Of a stretch of DNA of 64,000 nucleotides, positions 47,039 through 55,319 are shown piece after piece (within the stretch, counting starts at the first letter, position 1; every line of letters starts with the position of its first letter). Origin of the DNA: Novosphingobium cyanobacteriorum (GTDB lineage Bacteria > Pseudomonadota > Alphaproteobacteria > Sphingomonadales > Sphingomonadaceae); NCBI RefSeq assembly GCF_029436685.1, contig NZ_JAROCY010000008.1:62001-126000 (forward strand). Direction: 5' to 3'. The notes beneath the pieces were generated by a model. The model searched no databases. It was given only the letters and a program-made list of their open reading frames with translations, and was not told the origin of the DNA. The translations under genes and the position numbers were made by a program.

Positions 47039-47389
47039 ATGTGGCAACTGGCCGCCAAGGCGCTGCTTTCGGGCGTGCTGATCGCGGCCATTGCCGAAAT
47101 CGGCAAGCGCCTGCCCGCAATGGGCGCGCTGGTCGCCTCGCTGCCGCTGGTCTCGGTGTTGGGCATGCTGTTCCTATGGCATGCCCGCCCCGATGCCGAG
47201 AACATGGCGATCCATGCCGAGGCGACCTTCTGGTATGTGCTGCCCAGCCTGCCGATGTTCCTGCTGATCCCGGCGCTGCTGCGCCACGGCGTGCCTTTCT
47301 GGATTGCACTGGCGGCGGGCTGTGCGCTGACCATCGTGCTCTATCTCGCCATGATGCAGATCGGCCCGCGCTTCGGGCTGAAGCTCTGA
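47039..47389 (+). CDS. DUF3147-like small membrane protein
   Basis: The 116-residue protein has four predicted transmembrane helices (about residues 3-25, 28-48, 63-84, 88-110). It contains [20 protein letters not shown] and [15 protein letters not shown], features I associate with DUF3147. The function is unknown. It lies between the yebC-like gene and ruvC; ruvC starts 1 bp after its stop, so it is in the ruvC operon. Confidence 0.8.
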   Translation: MWQLAAKALLSGVLIAAIAEIGKRLPAMGALVASLPLVSVLGMLFLWHARPDAENMAIHAEATFWYVLPSLPMFLLIPALLRHGVPFWIALAAGCALTIVLYLAMMQIGPRFGLKL

Positions 47390-47390
47390 A

Positions 47391-47867
47391 ATGATCATCC
47401 TTGGTATCGACCCCGGCCTCACCTGCACCGGCTGGGGCGTGGTGGCCAAGGCGGGCAGCCGGCTGAGCCATGTCGCCAACGGCCAGATCCGCACCGACGC
47501 CAAGGCCAGCATGGCCGAACGGCTGGTGGAGCTCGACGCTGCGCTCTCCACGGTGATCGACCTTTACAAGCCCGATACCGGCGCGGTGGAAGAAGTCTTC
47601 GTCAACGTGAACCCGCAGTCCACGCTGAAGCTGGGTCAGGCGCGGGGCGTCGCCATGCTGTCGGTCGCGCGCGCGGGCATTCCCGTGGCGGAATATCCCA
47701 CCAAGGTGATCAAGAAGGCGCTGGTCGGCACCGGCGGCGCAGAAAAGCAGCAGGTCCAGCACATGCTCAAGATCCTGCTGCCCGGCGTGAAGCTGGCGGG
47801 CGAGGATGCCTCAGACGCACTGGCCGTGGCGATCACCCATGCCAATATGCTGGGCAGCCACCGATAG
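47391..47867 (+). CDS. ruvC: Crossover junction endodeoxyribonuclease RuvC
   Basis: The 158-residue enzyme resolves Holliday junctions made in recombinational repair. Catalytic acids are visible: Asp7 in [16 protein letters not shown], the Glu in [13 protein letters not shown], and a C-terminal Asp in [15 protein letters not shown]. Length is slightly short for the family but complete. The gene is separated from ruvA and ruvB by a deaminase gene, and the set is otherwise in ruvCAB order. Confidence 0.97.
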   Translation: MIILGIDPGLTCTGWGVVAKAGSRLSHVANGQIRTDAKASMAERLVELDAALSTVIDLYKPDTGAVEEVFVNVNPQSTLKLGQARGVAMLSVARAGIPVAEYPTKVIKKALVGTGGAEKQQVQHMLKILLPGVKLAGEDASDALAVAITHANMLGSHR

Positions 47868-47895
47868 CGCGGAACGGGCGAGCCACCTCCTGCGT

Positions 47896-48402
47896 ATGGC
47901 GGGGATGGATGAACTGACCGACGAACAGTGGATGGCCCGCGCGAGAGACCTTGCCGTGGCGCGCAAGGGCGCCGATCCGGCCAACACGCCCATCGCCGCG
48001 ATCATCGTGCGTGACGGGCAGATGCTGGCACATGGCGTGAACCGAACCGCCGAACGCTGCGACGCCACCGCCCATGCCGAAGTCATGGCAATCCGTGCGG
48101 CAGGCGAAGCAATCGGCGCAATGCGCTTTCCCGGCACCACGCTCTATTCCACGCTGCAGCCCTGCGGCATGTGCACCATGGCCTCGATCTGGGCCGGCAT
48201 CTCGCGCATCGTCTATGGCGCAGGCCGGGGGGACGTCCACAGCATGTACTTCGAAGACCGCCACCTCTCGACGCTGGACTTCGTGGTTGACGCCTACAAG
48301 GACGACCTCACGCTGTCAGGCGGCGTGCTCTCGCATGACTGTGCCAGGCTGTATTACCGCCCATGGGACACCGTGCCGGAAGAGCAGCAGGCCAACGACT
48401 GA
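47896..48402 (+). CDS. Nucleoside/tRNA-type deaminase (CDA superfamily)
   Basis: The 168-residue protein has the zinc deaminase signature: TAHAEVMAIRAAG (His ligand and catalytic Glu) and QPCGMCTMASIWAGI (PCxxC). It has an N-terminal helix typical of guanine or tRNA adenosine deaminases. TadA is possible, but the YYRPWDTVPEE-type C-terminus is more like guanine/cytosine deaminase relatives. Start at MAGMDELTDE (47896) or 47905. It sits between ruvC and ruvA, only 28 bp after ruvC, and so is likely transcribed with the junction-repair genes. Confidence 0.88.
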   Translation: MAGMDELTDEQWMARARDLAVARKGADPANTPIAAIIVRDGQMLAHGVNRTAERCDATAHAEVMAIRAAGEAIGAMRFPGTTLYSTLQPCGMCTMASIWAGISRIVYGAGRGDVHSMYFEDRHLSTLDFVVDAYKDDLTLSGGVLSHDCARLYYRPWDTVPEEQQAND

Positions 48403-48446
48403 GTTCGTCGCCGATTTGACACGGGTAGGCTCTGGCCATCGCGAAA

Positions 48447-48465
48447 TGTTCCTGCCATAGGAACA
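48447..48465 (+). promoter_or_regulatory. Inverted repeat overlapping the ruvA ribosome site
   Basis: TGTTCCT-N5-AGGAACA is a perfect 7-bp dyad ending 4 bp before the ruvA ATG. The right arm contains AGGA at a proper distance from the start, so folding in the mRNA would hide it. It does not match the alphaproteobacterial LexA pattern GTTC-N7-GTTC. Confidence 0.4.
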
Positions 48466-48469
48466 AACC

Positions 48470-49090
48470 ATGATCGCTAAGCTTACCGGCATCCTTGACG
48501 AGACTGGCCCGGATTGGGCCATCATCGACGTCAACGGCGTTGGCTACCTCGTGTTCTGCTCGGCCAAGACGCTCACCCACCTCGGCATCACCGGTGACAA
48601 GGTGGTGGTCCACACCGAGATGCAGGTAAGCGAGACCGACCAGCGCCTGATCGGCTTCGCCAGCGCGGGCGAACGGGCGTGGTTCCGCCTGCTCACCGCA
48701 GTGCAGGGCGTGGGATCGAAAGTCGCGCTGGCGATCCTTTCTGCCTTGTCGGTCGATGAACTGCAGCGCGCCTGCGCCAATGGGGACAGCGCCATGGTCG
48801 CCCGCGCCAACGGCGTGGGGCCCAAGCTTGCCACGCGCATAGTCAACGAACTGAAGGACAAGGCGGGCGGGCTGGCGGGCCTGACCGGTGGCCTCGGAAT
48901 CGCAGGAGAAGCAGGTGCGGTGCCGCTGCCGGCCGGCTCCGTCACGGCAGATGCCGTTTCCGCGCTCCAGAACCTCGGCTTCAAGCCCGCTGTCGCCAGC
49001 AATGCCGTGGCGCTGGCGATCAAGGAGCTGGGCGAAGATGCCGGGTTGAACGATCTGGTCCGCGTCGCGCTCAAGAGGGCGACGGGGTGA
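48470..49090 (+). CDS. ruvA: Holliday junction DNA helicase subunit RuvA
   Basis: The 206-residue protein opens with [20 protein letters not shown], the RuvA OB-fold. It has a middle helix-hairpin-helix region ([20 protein letters not shown] and [19 protein letters not shown]) and a C-terminal domain III that binds RuvB. RuvA recognises four-way junctions and loads the RuvB motor. Its TGA stop overlaps the GTG start of a 50-residue gene, which in turn overlaps ruvB. Confidence 0.97.
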   Translation: MIAKLTGILDETGPDWAIIDVNGVGYLVFCSAKTLTHLGITGDKVVVHTEMQVSETDQRLIGFASAGERAWFRLLTAVQGVGSKVALAILSALSVDELQRACANGDSAMVARANGVGPKLATRIVNELKDKAGGLAGLTGGLGIAGEAGAVPLPAGSVTADAVSALQNLGFKPAVASNAVALAIKELGEDAGLNDLVRVALKRATG

Positions 49091-49239
49091 CTCGGCGCAG
49101 TTCCTTTATCCTCGGGGGTCTGATCGTCGCTGCGATTGCGACCGCATTGCCGATCTCCAATTTTCTGCGGGTTGACCGATGCTTGGACGCCGGTGGTTCG
49201 TGGAATAGCGAACGCCGGAACTGCATGTTCGATGACTGA
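49087..49239 (+). CDS. 50-residue single-pass membrane peptide coupled to ruvA and ruvB
   Basis: This gene is shorter than most ORF cutoffs. It starts at GTG (GTGA overlaps the ruvA stop) and reads [20 protein letters not shown], then [20 protein letters not shown] and [10 protein letters not shown], ending in TGA inside the start of ruvB (overlap ATGACTGA). It has a basic N-terminus, one hydrophobic helix (about residues 7-25), then a short tail with two cysteines ([15 protein letters not shown]). The CLDAGGSW pattern resembles small sphingomonad proteins with conserved cysteines. Function unknown. The overlaps on both sides support it being a real, translationally coupled gene. Confidence 0.72.
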   Translation: MTRRSSFILGGLIVAAIATALPISNFLRVDRCLDAGGSWNSERRNCMFDD

Positions 49240-50260
49240 TAACCCGCTCCTTTCCTCCACCCGCCAGGTCGAAGACCCGGATGCTGCGCTGCGGCCGAAG
49301 TCGCTGGATGATTTCACCGGGCAGGCTGCGGCCAAGGACAACCTGCGGGTGTTTATCGAAAGCGCCAAGCAGCGGCGCGAGGCGATGGATCATGTGCTGT
49401 TCTTCGGGCCGCCGGGGCTGGGCAAGACGACCCTTGCGCAGATCATCGCGCGCGAGCTGGGCGTGAACTTCCGCGCCACTAGCGGCCCGGTGATCGCCAA
49501 GGCCGGCGATCTCGCCGCACTGCTCACCAACCTGGAACACGGTGACGTCCTGTTCATCGACGAGATCCACCGCCTCAATCCCGTGGTGGAGGAAGTGCTC
49601 TATCCTGCGATGGAGGATCGCGCGCTCGATCTCATCATAGGTGAGGGGCCTTCTGCGCGATCGGTGCGGATAGACCTGCCGCCCTTTACCCTGATCGGCG
49701 CGACCACGCGGCAAGGCCTGCTGCAGACGCCGCTGCGCGACCGCTTCGGCATTCCGGTGCGGCTGCAGTTCTATTCCGTGCCCGAACTGGAGCGCGTGGT
49801 CACGCGAGGTGCGGGGTTGATGGGCATCGGTATCGACAAAGGCGGCGCGACCGAGATCGCCCGCCGCGCCCGTGGCACGCCGCGCGTGGCCGGTCGCCTG
49901 CTGCGCCGGGTGCGCGATTTCGCGCAGGTGGCTGGCGCGGAAACGATCACCCGCGCCATTGCCGACGATGCGTTGACGCGGCTGGAAGTCGATGGCCTGG
50001 GGCTGGATCTGCAGGACCGCCGCTATCTCACCATGATCGCCGATATCTACAAGGGCGGTCCGGTGGGCGTGGAAACGCTGGCTGCCGGCCTGTCAGAACC
50101 GCGCGACACGATCGAGGAAGTGATCGAGCCGTACCTGATCCAGCTGGGCCTGGTGGCGCGCACCGCGCGCGGGCGCTGCCTGAATGATCGCGGGTGGCAG
50201 CACCTGGGACTCACCCCGCCGAGCGGTCAGTTGCCGGGCCTGTTCGATTCCGGTGACTGA
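49232..50260 (+). CDS. ruvB: Holliday junction branch migration ATPase RuvB
   Basis: The 342-residue AAA+ motor has SLDDFTGQ near the N-terminus, Walker [13 protein letters not shown], Walker [16 protein letters not shown], sensor 1 [20 protein letters not shown], sensor 2 [20 protein letters not shown] and the C-terminal winged helix ([18 protein letters not shown]). RuvB hexamers drive branch migration with RuvA. The start ATG lies inside the end of the 50-residue gene. About 230 bp without a gene follow to the PEP-CTERM gene. Confidence 0.97.
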   Translation: MTDNPLLSSTRQVEDPDAALRPKSLDDFTGQAAAKDNLRVFIESAKQRREAMDHVLFFGPPGLGKTTLAQIIARELGVNFRATSGPVIAKAGDLAALLTNLEHGDVLFIDEIHRLNPVVEEVLYPAMEDRALDLIIGEGPSARSVRIDLPPFTLIGATTRQGLLQTPLRDRFGIPVRLQFYSVPELERVVTRGAGLMGIGIDKGGATEIARRARGTPRVAGRLLRRVRDFAQVAGAETITRAIADDALTRLEVDGLGLDLQDRRYLTMIADIYKGGPVGVETLAAGLSEPRDTIEEVIEPYLIQLGLVARTARGRCLNDRGWQHLGLTPPSGQLPGLFDSGD

Positions 50261-50488
50261 ACCGTGACCAGTAAGGGATTTGCCGGATTCGGTTCCACTT
50301 TGGGACAGAGTTAACGACGTGTACCGGATCGGCGCATTTCCATGGGTTAAAGGCTCATGAATCCCGGTTAATGGCATTGCGATGCGGCGCCTGATCTGCG
50401 TTGTTCGATTGGTCAGGAAGGATCGCGAACCGTCTGTTCACCCACAGCGGTTAGGGGTCTTTCCGGGGAACAACGGAAAGCATCGATC

Positions 50489-51463
50489 ATGTCGGTTCGG
50501 ATGGCATTGGCGAAACTTGCGGCCTGCGCGGCCGGGGGCGCCGTTCTTGGCGGTGGCGCGGTTCACGTGTCGGAAGCGCCGTCGTCGGCGGAAATCCACC
50601 ATGTGAAGCCGATCAAGATCAAGAAGGCCAAGCAGGTTCACATCGCCCGCCGCGCCGCCCCGCGTGAAGTGCATCGCGCCCGCCGCATCGTGAAGACCAC
50701 GGTGACGCGGACCTGCGAAGCGCCGCAGCAGATGGCGATGATGCCGGTGCCCTACATGGCGCCCCTGCCGCCCCAGCCGGTCAGCGGTGGCGGCGGCGCG
50801 GTGCCGGTGGTGATCGGCGGTGGCCCGATCGGCGGCTTTGGCGGCGGCTTCTTCGGTGGTTTCTTCGGCGGCAGCAGCGGCGGCGGCAGCGTGGTCGTTT
50901 CGTCCACCAGCACCGGCTCCAGCTCCACCTCCGGCGGATCGACGTCGACCTCCGGTGGTTCGACCTCCACCTCGGGCGGGTCCACTTCGACCTCGGGCGG
51001 CTCCACCTCAACGTCGACGTCGTCGGGCAACATCTCGTCCAGTTCGGGCAATGTCAGCACGTCCTCAGGCAGCGTCAGCACCTCTTCAGGCAACGTCAGC
51101 ACGTCCTCAGGCAACGTCAGCACCAGCTCGTCGACCTCGTCGGGCAACGTGTCGACTTCATCGGGCAACGTGAGCACGAGCAGCTCCACCTCGACCAGCT
51201 CGGGCAACGTCTCCACATCGTCCAGCACCTCGTCGAGCACCAGCTCCTCGACGTCGTCGTCCACCTCGTCCTCGACGTCCTCGTCCACCAGCTCGAGCAC
51301 GTCCTCGTCGACCAGCTCGTCCTCGAACGGTTCCACGAGCACGACCACCAGCACCTCGAGCGGTACGGAAGTGCCGGAGCCTTCCATGCTGCTGCTGTTC
51401 GGCGCCGCTGCGGCCGGTCTCGTGGCGCGTCGTCGCCAAGGTGCAAAGGCGCGCACGGCCTGA
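50489..51463 (+). CDS. Ser/Thr-rich PEP-CTERM exported protein
   Basis: This 324-residue protein has an N-terminal signal-like region (residues 1-25), a basic patch (KPIKIKKAKQVHIARR, near 40-55) and a Gly-rich stretch (about 98-135). A low-complexity region of about 150 residues follows, made of GGSTSTS, SSGNVSTS and SSTSS units. The end is a PEP-CTERM sorting signal: VPEPSMLLLFGAAAAGLVAR, followed by an Arg-rich tail. PEP-CTERM proteins are cut by exosortase and often extracellular, linked with exopolysaccharide. No exosortase gene is in the window. Ser/Thr runs may be glycosylated; this is inference. Confidence 0.9.
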   Translation: MSVRMALAKLAACAAGGAVLGGGAVHVSEAPSSAEIHHVKPIKIKKAKQVHIARRAAPREVHRARRIVKTTVTRTCEAPQQMAMMPVPYMAPLPPQPVSGGGGAVPVVIGGGPIGGFGGGFFGGFFGGSSGGGSVVVSSTSTGSSSTSGGSTSTSGGSTSTSGGSTSTSGGSTSTSTSSGNISSSSGNVSTSSGSVSTSSGNVSTSSGNVSTSSSTSSGNVSTSSGNVSTSSSTSTSSGNVSTSSSTSSSTSSSTSSSTSSSTSSSTSSSTSSSTSSSSNGSTSTTTSTSSGTEVPEPSMLLLFGAAAAGLVARRRQGAKARTA

Positions 51464-51487
51464 CAGGCATTTGAGTTCCAGTGAAGG

Positions 51488-51514
51488 GGCGGCTCCGGCA
51501 ACGGGCCGCCTTTT
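51488..51514 (+). terminator. Rho-independent terminator after the PEP-CTERM gene
   Basis: GGCGGC and GCCGCC form the stem, with a loop of about 11 bases, followed by TTTT. It lies 24 bp after the stop codon. Confidence 0.7.
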
Positions 51515-51520
51515 CTGGAT

Positions 51521-51994
51521 CTACAACGAAAGCGCGCCGCGCAGGCGGGCGATCAGGCCCGGTTTCTGCCGGTGCAGCCGCACCAGCCTGACCAGTTCTT
51601 CGGGATGAAACGGCTTGGCCAGGATGTGGCCCAGCGCCGCCGCCTGCGCAGGAATGCTCTCGGGCAGGCCGGTGGAAAACACGATCAGCGGCGGCACCGG
51701 GTTCAGTTGCGTCACCAGCTCCGCCAGCGTCCAGCCATCGTCGCGGTCGGCCAGCCGCACGTCCAGCACCAGCACTTCGGGCTTGAACCGCTCCAGCTCG
51801 GCCAGCGCGGCCGAGATGGACGGGCAGATCACAACCTTTTCGGCCCCGCCATCGGTCAACGCATCCGCCATGTCGAGCGCGATGATGGCATCGTCCTCGA
51901 CGATCAGGGCGCGGCCCAACGATCCGAAGCCGGTCGATCTCCCGCCCGTTGATCCGGCCTTGCTTTTGATACCCACCCTTGCGGCCATGCGCAT
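51521..51994 (-). CDS. Stand-alone response regulator receiver protein
   Basis: The 157-residue protein is one receiver domain after an N-terminal extension of about 35 residues. Motifs are ALIVEDDAIIALD (acidic pocket), VLVLDVRLADRDDG (phospho-acceptor Asp), FSTGL (Ser/Thr site) and AKPFHPEELV (Lys). There is no output domain. Start ATG complements 51992-51994, chosen because GAAGG sits 5-10 bases before it. The partner is unknown. It is convergent with the PEP-CTERM gene and runs toward its terminator. Confidence 0.85.
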   Translation of the reverse strand: MRMAARVGIKSKAGSTGGRSTGFGSLGRALIVEDDAIIALDMADALTDGGAEKVVICPSISAALAELERFKPEVLVLDVRLADRDDGWTLAELVTQLNPVPPLIVFSTGLPESIPAQAAALGHILAKPFHPEELVRLVRLHRQKPGLIARLRGALSL

Positions 51995-52084
51995 CCCGCC
52001 TTCAAGCATTGGGGGCGTCCCGACTGCGCAACCCATGGCTGAACGCCCACGCCGCAAACCGGGTTCCCGCCGCCGGGGCCCCGC

Positions 52085-53236
52085 CTACAGCGCCTTGGCG
52101 TAGATTTCGTATTCCTTGTTCACGCGGCTGTCGATCGCGTCGGCAATGGCGACCATCCCCTGGTTGTCCTCAAGGATCCAGCCGATCTCGCCCCGCGTTG
52201 CGCCATAGCGGCTGATCGAGTTGCGGCGGATGTATTCGATCATCATGAAGGCCAGCTGGCTGGCAAGGCGCGACGCCTGCAGCTTCTTGCGCACGCCCAT
52301 CAGCGGCACGCGCATGGTGCGTACGCGCGGATTGCGCAGCCACAGCAGCAGCTTGGCCCAGTTGAACGGAAACAGCTTTCCGCCCATCGGCTTCAACGCC
52401 TCGTTCAGGTCCGGCAGCGTCATCATGAAGGCCACCGGTTCGCCTTCGTATTCCGCCACCATGATCAGGTCCTCGCGCACGATCGGCTTGAACTTCTTGC
52501 CGGCGTACTTGATCTCGGTGTCGGTAAAGGGAACGAAGCCCCAGTTATCGGACCAGGCATCGTTCAGGATGTCGAGGATCAGCGCAGCTTCCTCGTCGAA
52601 CCTGCTCCTGTCCACGTTGCGGATGCGGATCTTGGCGTTCTTCTCGCCCGATTGGATGATACGCTGGATCAGCGGGGGGAAGTCCTTCGTGATGTCCAGC
52701 TCATAGGTCAGCAGGGTCTTGGCGGGCTGATAGCCCAGCGCCTTGATATAGGTGTTGTAGCGTTCGGGCTGGTGCCCCATCATCACGGTAGGCGGATGGT
52801 CAAAGCCCTTGGTCAGCTGCCCCGGCTCTTCCCAGATCGACATCGAGATCGGCGCCAGCACGCGGGTCATGCCCTTCTTGCGCAGCCAGTCCTCGGCGCG
52901 GCCGATCAGTGCCTGTGCCACGGCTTCGTCCTCGGCCTCCAGCAGGCCCCAGTTGCCGGTGCCGGGGCCCATGCCCTGTTCCGGGTCCATCGCCACGGCA
53001 AGGTGATCAATATGTGCCGAGATACGGCCCACGGTCTTGCCTGCGCGCCGCGCCAGGAACAGCTGGACGTCGGCATGCTCGAAAAACGGGTTCTTGCCCG
53101 GCGTTACCAGCTCCATCGCCTCCATGCGCAGTGGCGGCACCCAGCTGGGATCGCCCGCATTCATGCGATAGGCGAGATCGACGAATTCCTTGCGCTCGGC
53201 CTTGGTCGCCACAGGGGTGACGGTAACATCGTTCAT
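52085..53236 (-). CDS. GNAT-like acyltransferase-fold protein, candidate ceramide-synthase-type enzyme
   Basis: The 383-residue protein has a two-lobed GNAT-like fold with a long N-terminal half (DLAYRMNAGDPSWVPPLRME, FLARRAGKTVGRISAHID) and a second half containing MVAEYEGEPVAFMMTLPDLN and LASQLAFMMIEYIRRNSISR. It resembles the GNAT-like family that includes the bacterial ceramide synthase (bCerS) described from Caulobacter, but I cannot confirm that by alignment. The downstream position of a fatty acid hydroxylase gene, 37 bp upstream in the same operon, supports a lipid role. Function is inferred, not shown. Confidence 0.6.
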   Translation of the reverse strand: MNDVTVTPVATKAERKEFVDLAYRMNAGDPSWVPPLRMEAMELVTPGKNPFFEHADVQLFLARRAGKTVGRISAHIDHLAVAMDPEQGMGPGTGNWGLLEAEDEAVAQALIGRAEDWLRKKGMTRVLAPISMSIWEEPGQLTKGFDHPPTVMMGHQPERYNTYIKALGYQPAKTLLTYELDITKDFPPLIQRIIQSGEKNAKIRIRNVDRSRFDEEAALILDILNDAWSDNWGFVPFTDTEIKYAGKKFKPIVREDLIMVAEYEGEPVAFMMTLPDLNEALKPMGGKLFPFNWAKLLLWLRNPRVRTMRVPLMGVRKKLQASRLASQLAFMMIEYIRRNSISRYGATRGEIGWILEDNQGMVAIADAIDSRVNKEYEIYAKAL

Positions 53237-53273
53237 CGCTTCAATTCCCCCCGGTGGCGTGGCGATTCCCGCC

Positions 53274-54083
53274 TCAGGCCGCCTTGCTGTCGTTCTCGTT
53301 CGCTTCCTTGCCCAGCACGCGGCGTCGCGGATGGCCAGATGCGATGCCGCCGGAAAGCTCCTTTACCCACGGATAAGTCACCGCCACTTCCTCGGTATAC
53401 CCAAGGTTGAACACCGTGGCCGAACGCTGGGGGCGGTCCTTCTTCTCGTAATACGTGCCCAGCAGGCGATCCCACAGATAGTTGGTGATGCCGTAGTTGC
53501 CGTCTTCGTCGAAGTAGTGATGCTCGTTGTGGCGCTGCTTCATGAACTGCACCCACTTCCACTTCGGCTTGAACGCCAGGTGCTGGATGCAGTGCATGAA
53601 TTCGTAATAGCAGGTGGTCAGGATGCCGGTGGCAAAGGCAATGGCCGCGCCGCCTGCACCGCCGATCAGCCAGCCCACGGGAATCGTCGCCACCGCGATG
53701 GTGGGCACCGTGGTGTGCAGCGCGCCGAACAGCACGTTCAGATTGTTGGGATCCTGGTGGTGGTCATAGTGAATGCGCTTCCACGTGGGAGACAGCAGCT
53801 TCCACTTGTACATCCACTGGCCATGCAGCACGTACTGGTGCAGCAGGTGCCACACCAGCGGATAGACCGCCACGGCAGCGGCAATCGCGCCCAGTGTGCG
53901 CAAGGGTGCGGCCGGGTTCAGCACGTAGACCACCACGCTCGCCGCAGCGATCGCCAGGTAGGCAACGATCGTATAGTGCTGGAAATAGGCGACCGTCAGT
54001 TCCTTGAGCGTCATCCGGTCAAGGTAATGGGTGCGCTTCCAGAACGGCAGCTTCGATTGGTCGGCGGCGGTATCGTGCGACAC
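53274..54083 (-). CDS. Fatty acid hydroxylase / sterol desaturase family protein
   Basis: This 269-residue integral membrane protein has the eight-histidine diiron pattern: HLLHQYVLH, HYDHH, HCIQH and HNEHHYF in order. Four hydrophobic segments lie between residues about 35 and 165. The family hydroxylates or desaturates fatty acyl groups, sterols or carotenoids. In a sphingomonad, hydroxylation of a fatty acid for sphingolipid is plausible, but a carotenoid hydroxylase cannot be excluded. It is the first gene of a two-gene operon with the GNAT-like protein, separated by 37 bp. Confidence 0.88.
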   Translation of the reverse strand: MSHDTAADQSKLPFWKRTHYLDRMTLKELTVAYFQHYTIVAYLAIAAASVVVYVLNPAAPLRTLGAIAAAVAVYPLVWHLLHQYVLHGQWMYKWKLLSPTWKRIHYDHHQDPNNLNVLFGALHTTVPTIAVATIPVGWLIGGAGGAAIAFATGILTTCYYEFMHCIQHLAFKPKWKWVQFMKQRHNEHHYFDEDGNYGITNYLWDRLLGTYYEKKDRPQRSATVFNLGYTEEVAVTYPWVKELSGGIASGHPRRRVLGKEANENDSKAA

Positions 54084-54355
54084 GGGACAGGTCCTCGTTC
54101 AATGGCGTCAATGCTTTTAGCACCGCGCTTTGCGCGCCTTAAGCGCAACTTTGCGGCGGCAATGCGGCAGACAGCCCTAATCCGGTCTGAACCCGCCGCC
54201 TTGCGCAAGGTCAACGGCCCTAGCAGCGATAGGGTGAACCGGGCATGACCTTTTCGGGAATCCGCATGCGGGACAGGACAGGCATATAAGAGGAATTGCC
54301 TAGTGCCCCCTGGTGCGGCTATTCCTTTCGCAATCGCAGCAATTCTGGAGCCGGC

Positions 54356-55315
54356 ATGACAGCGCCCATCTTCGATCTTTCTGGCAGGCGCGTGTTCGTG
54401 GCCGGCCACCGCGGGATGGTCGGCTCTGCCGTGGTCCGGCGACTGGCGGGCGAAGGCTGCGAGGTGCTGACTGCATCGCGCGCCGAGATGGACCTGCGTG
54501 ACCAGGCCTCGGTGCGCGCATGGTTCGCCGCGCATCGCCCCGATGTGGTGGTGCTGGCGGCGGCCAAGGTCGGCGGCATCCTCGCCAACGACACCTACCC
54601 GGCCGATTTCCTTTACGACAACCTGATGATCGAGGCGAACGTCATCGAGGCCGCGCATGCGCAGCAGGTGGCGAAGCTGCTGTTCCTCGGCTCCTCGTGC
54701 ATCTATCCCAAGTTCGCGCCCCAGCCGATCACCGAGGACGCGCTGCTCACCGGTCCGCTTGAGCCGACCAACGAGTGGTACGCGATCGCCAAGATCGCCG
54801 GAATCAAGCTGTGCCAGGCCTATCGCCGCCAGCACGGTGACGATTTCATCTCGGCCATGCCCACCAACCTCTATGGTCCGGGGGACAATTTCGATCCGCT
54901 GGGCAGCCACGTGATGCCTGCACTGATCCGCAAGGCGCACGAGGCGAAGGAAGCCGGCGCGCCCAGCATCGAGATCTGGGGCACGGGCACCCCGCGCCGC
55001 GAATTCCTGCACGTGGATGATCTTGCCGATGGCTGCGTCTTCCTGCTGCAGAAATATTCTGGCTTCGAGCATGTGAACCTCGGCTCGGGCACCGATATTC
55101 CCATTGGCGAACTGGCCGAACTGGTCTGCGAGATCGTGGGCTTCACCGGCACGATCACCAAGGACGCGACCAAGCCCGACGGCACCCCGCGCAAGCTGAT
55201 GAGCGGGGACAAGATCGCCGCGATGGGCTGGAAGCCGCGGATCGAGCTGCGCGAAGGCATCGCCCACGCCTATGCCGAATTCCTGGCCGGGCATGTCAAG
55301 GAAGGCACGGTCTGA
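54356..55315 (+). CDS. fcl: GDP-L-fucose synthase
   Basis: This 319-residue extended SDR makes GDP-L-fucose from GDP-4-keto-6-deoxymannose. It has [17 protein letters not shown] (NADP-binding), [18 protein letters not shown] (active-site Ser, Cys), [14 protein letters not shown] (YxxxK) and [12 protein letters not shown]. The ATG follows GGAG with good spacing; the frame is open further upstream. The partner enzyme gmd is not in the window. It is 4 bp upstream of a glycosyltransferase, forming an exopolysaccharide or O-antigen unit. Confidence 0.93.
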   Translation: MTAPIFDLSGRRVFVAGHRGMVGSAVVRRLAGEGCEVLTASRAEMDLRDQASVRAWFAAHRPDVVVLAAAKVGGILANDTYPADFLYDNLMIEANVIEAAHAQQVAKLLFLGSSCIYPKFAPQPITEDALLTGPLEPTNEWYAIAKIAGIKLCQAYRRQHGDDFISAMPTNLYGPGDNFDPLGSHVMPALIRKAHEAKEAGAPSIEIWGTGTPRREFLHVDDLADGCVFLLQKYSGFEHVNLGSGTDIPIGELAELVCEIVGFTGTITKDATKPDGTPRKLMSGDKIAAMGWKPRIELREGIAHAYAEFLAGHVKEGTV

Positions 55316-55319
55316 TCCG

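Noticed and set aside
48447..48465. LexA box before ruvA
   Set aside because: Alphaproteobacterial LexA sites are direct repeats (GTTC-N7-GTTC); this is an inverted repeat, so SOS control is not supported.
50752..51501. 249-residue acidic minus-strand frame opposite the Ser/Thr repeats
   Set aside because: The Glu/Val/Asp-rich translation is the mirror of the low-complexity repeat tract, with no ribosome site.
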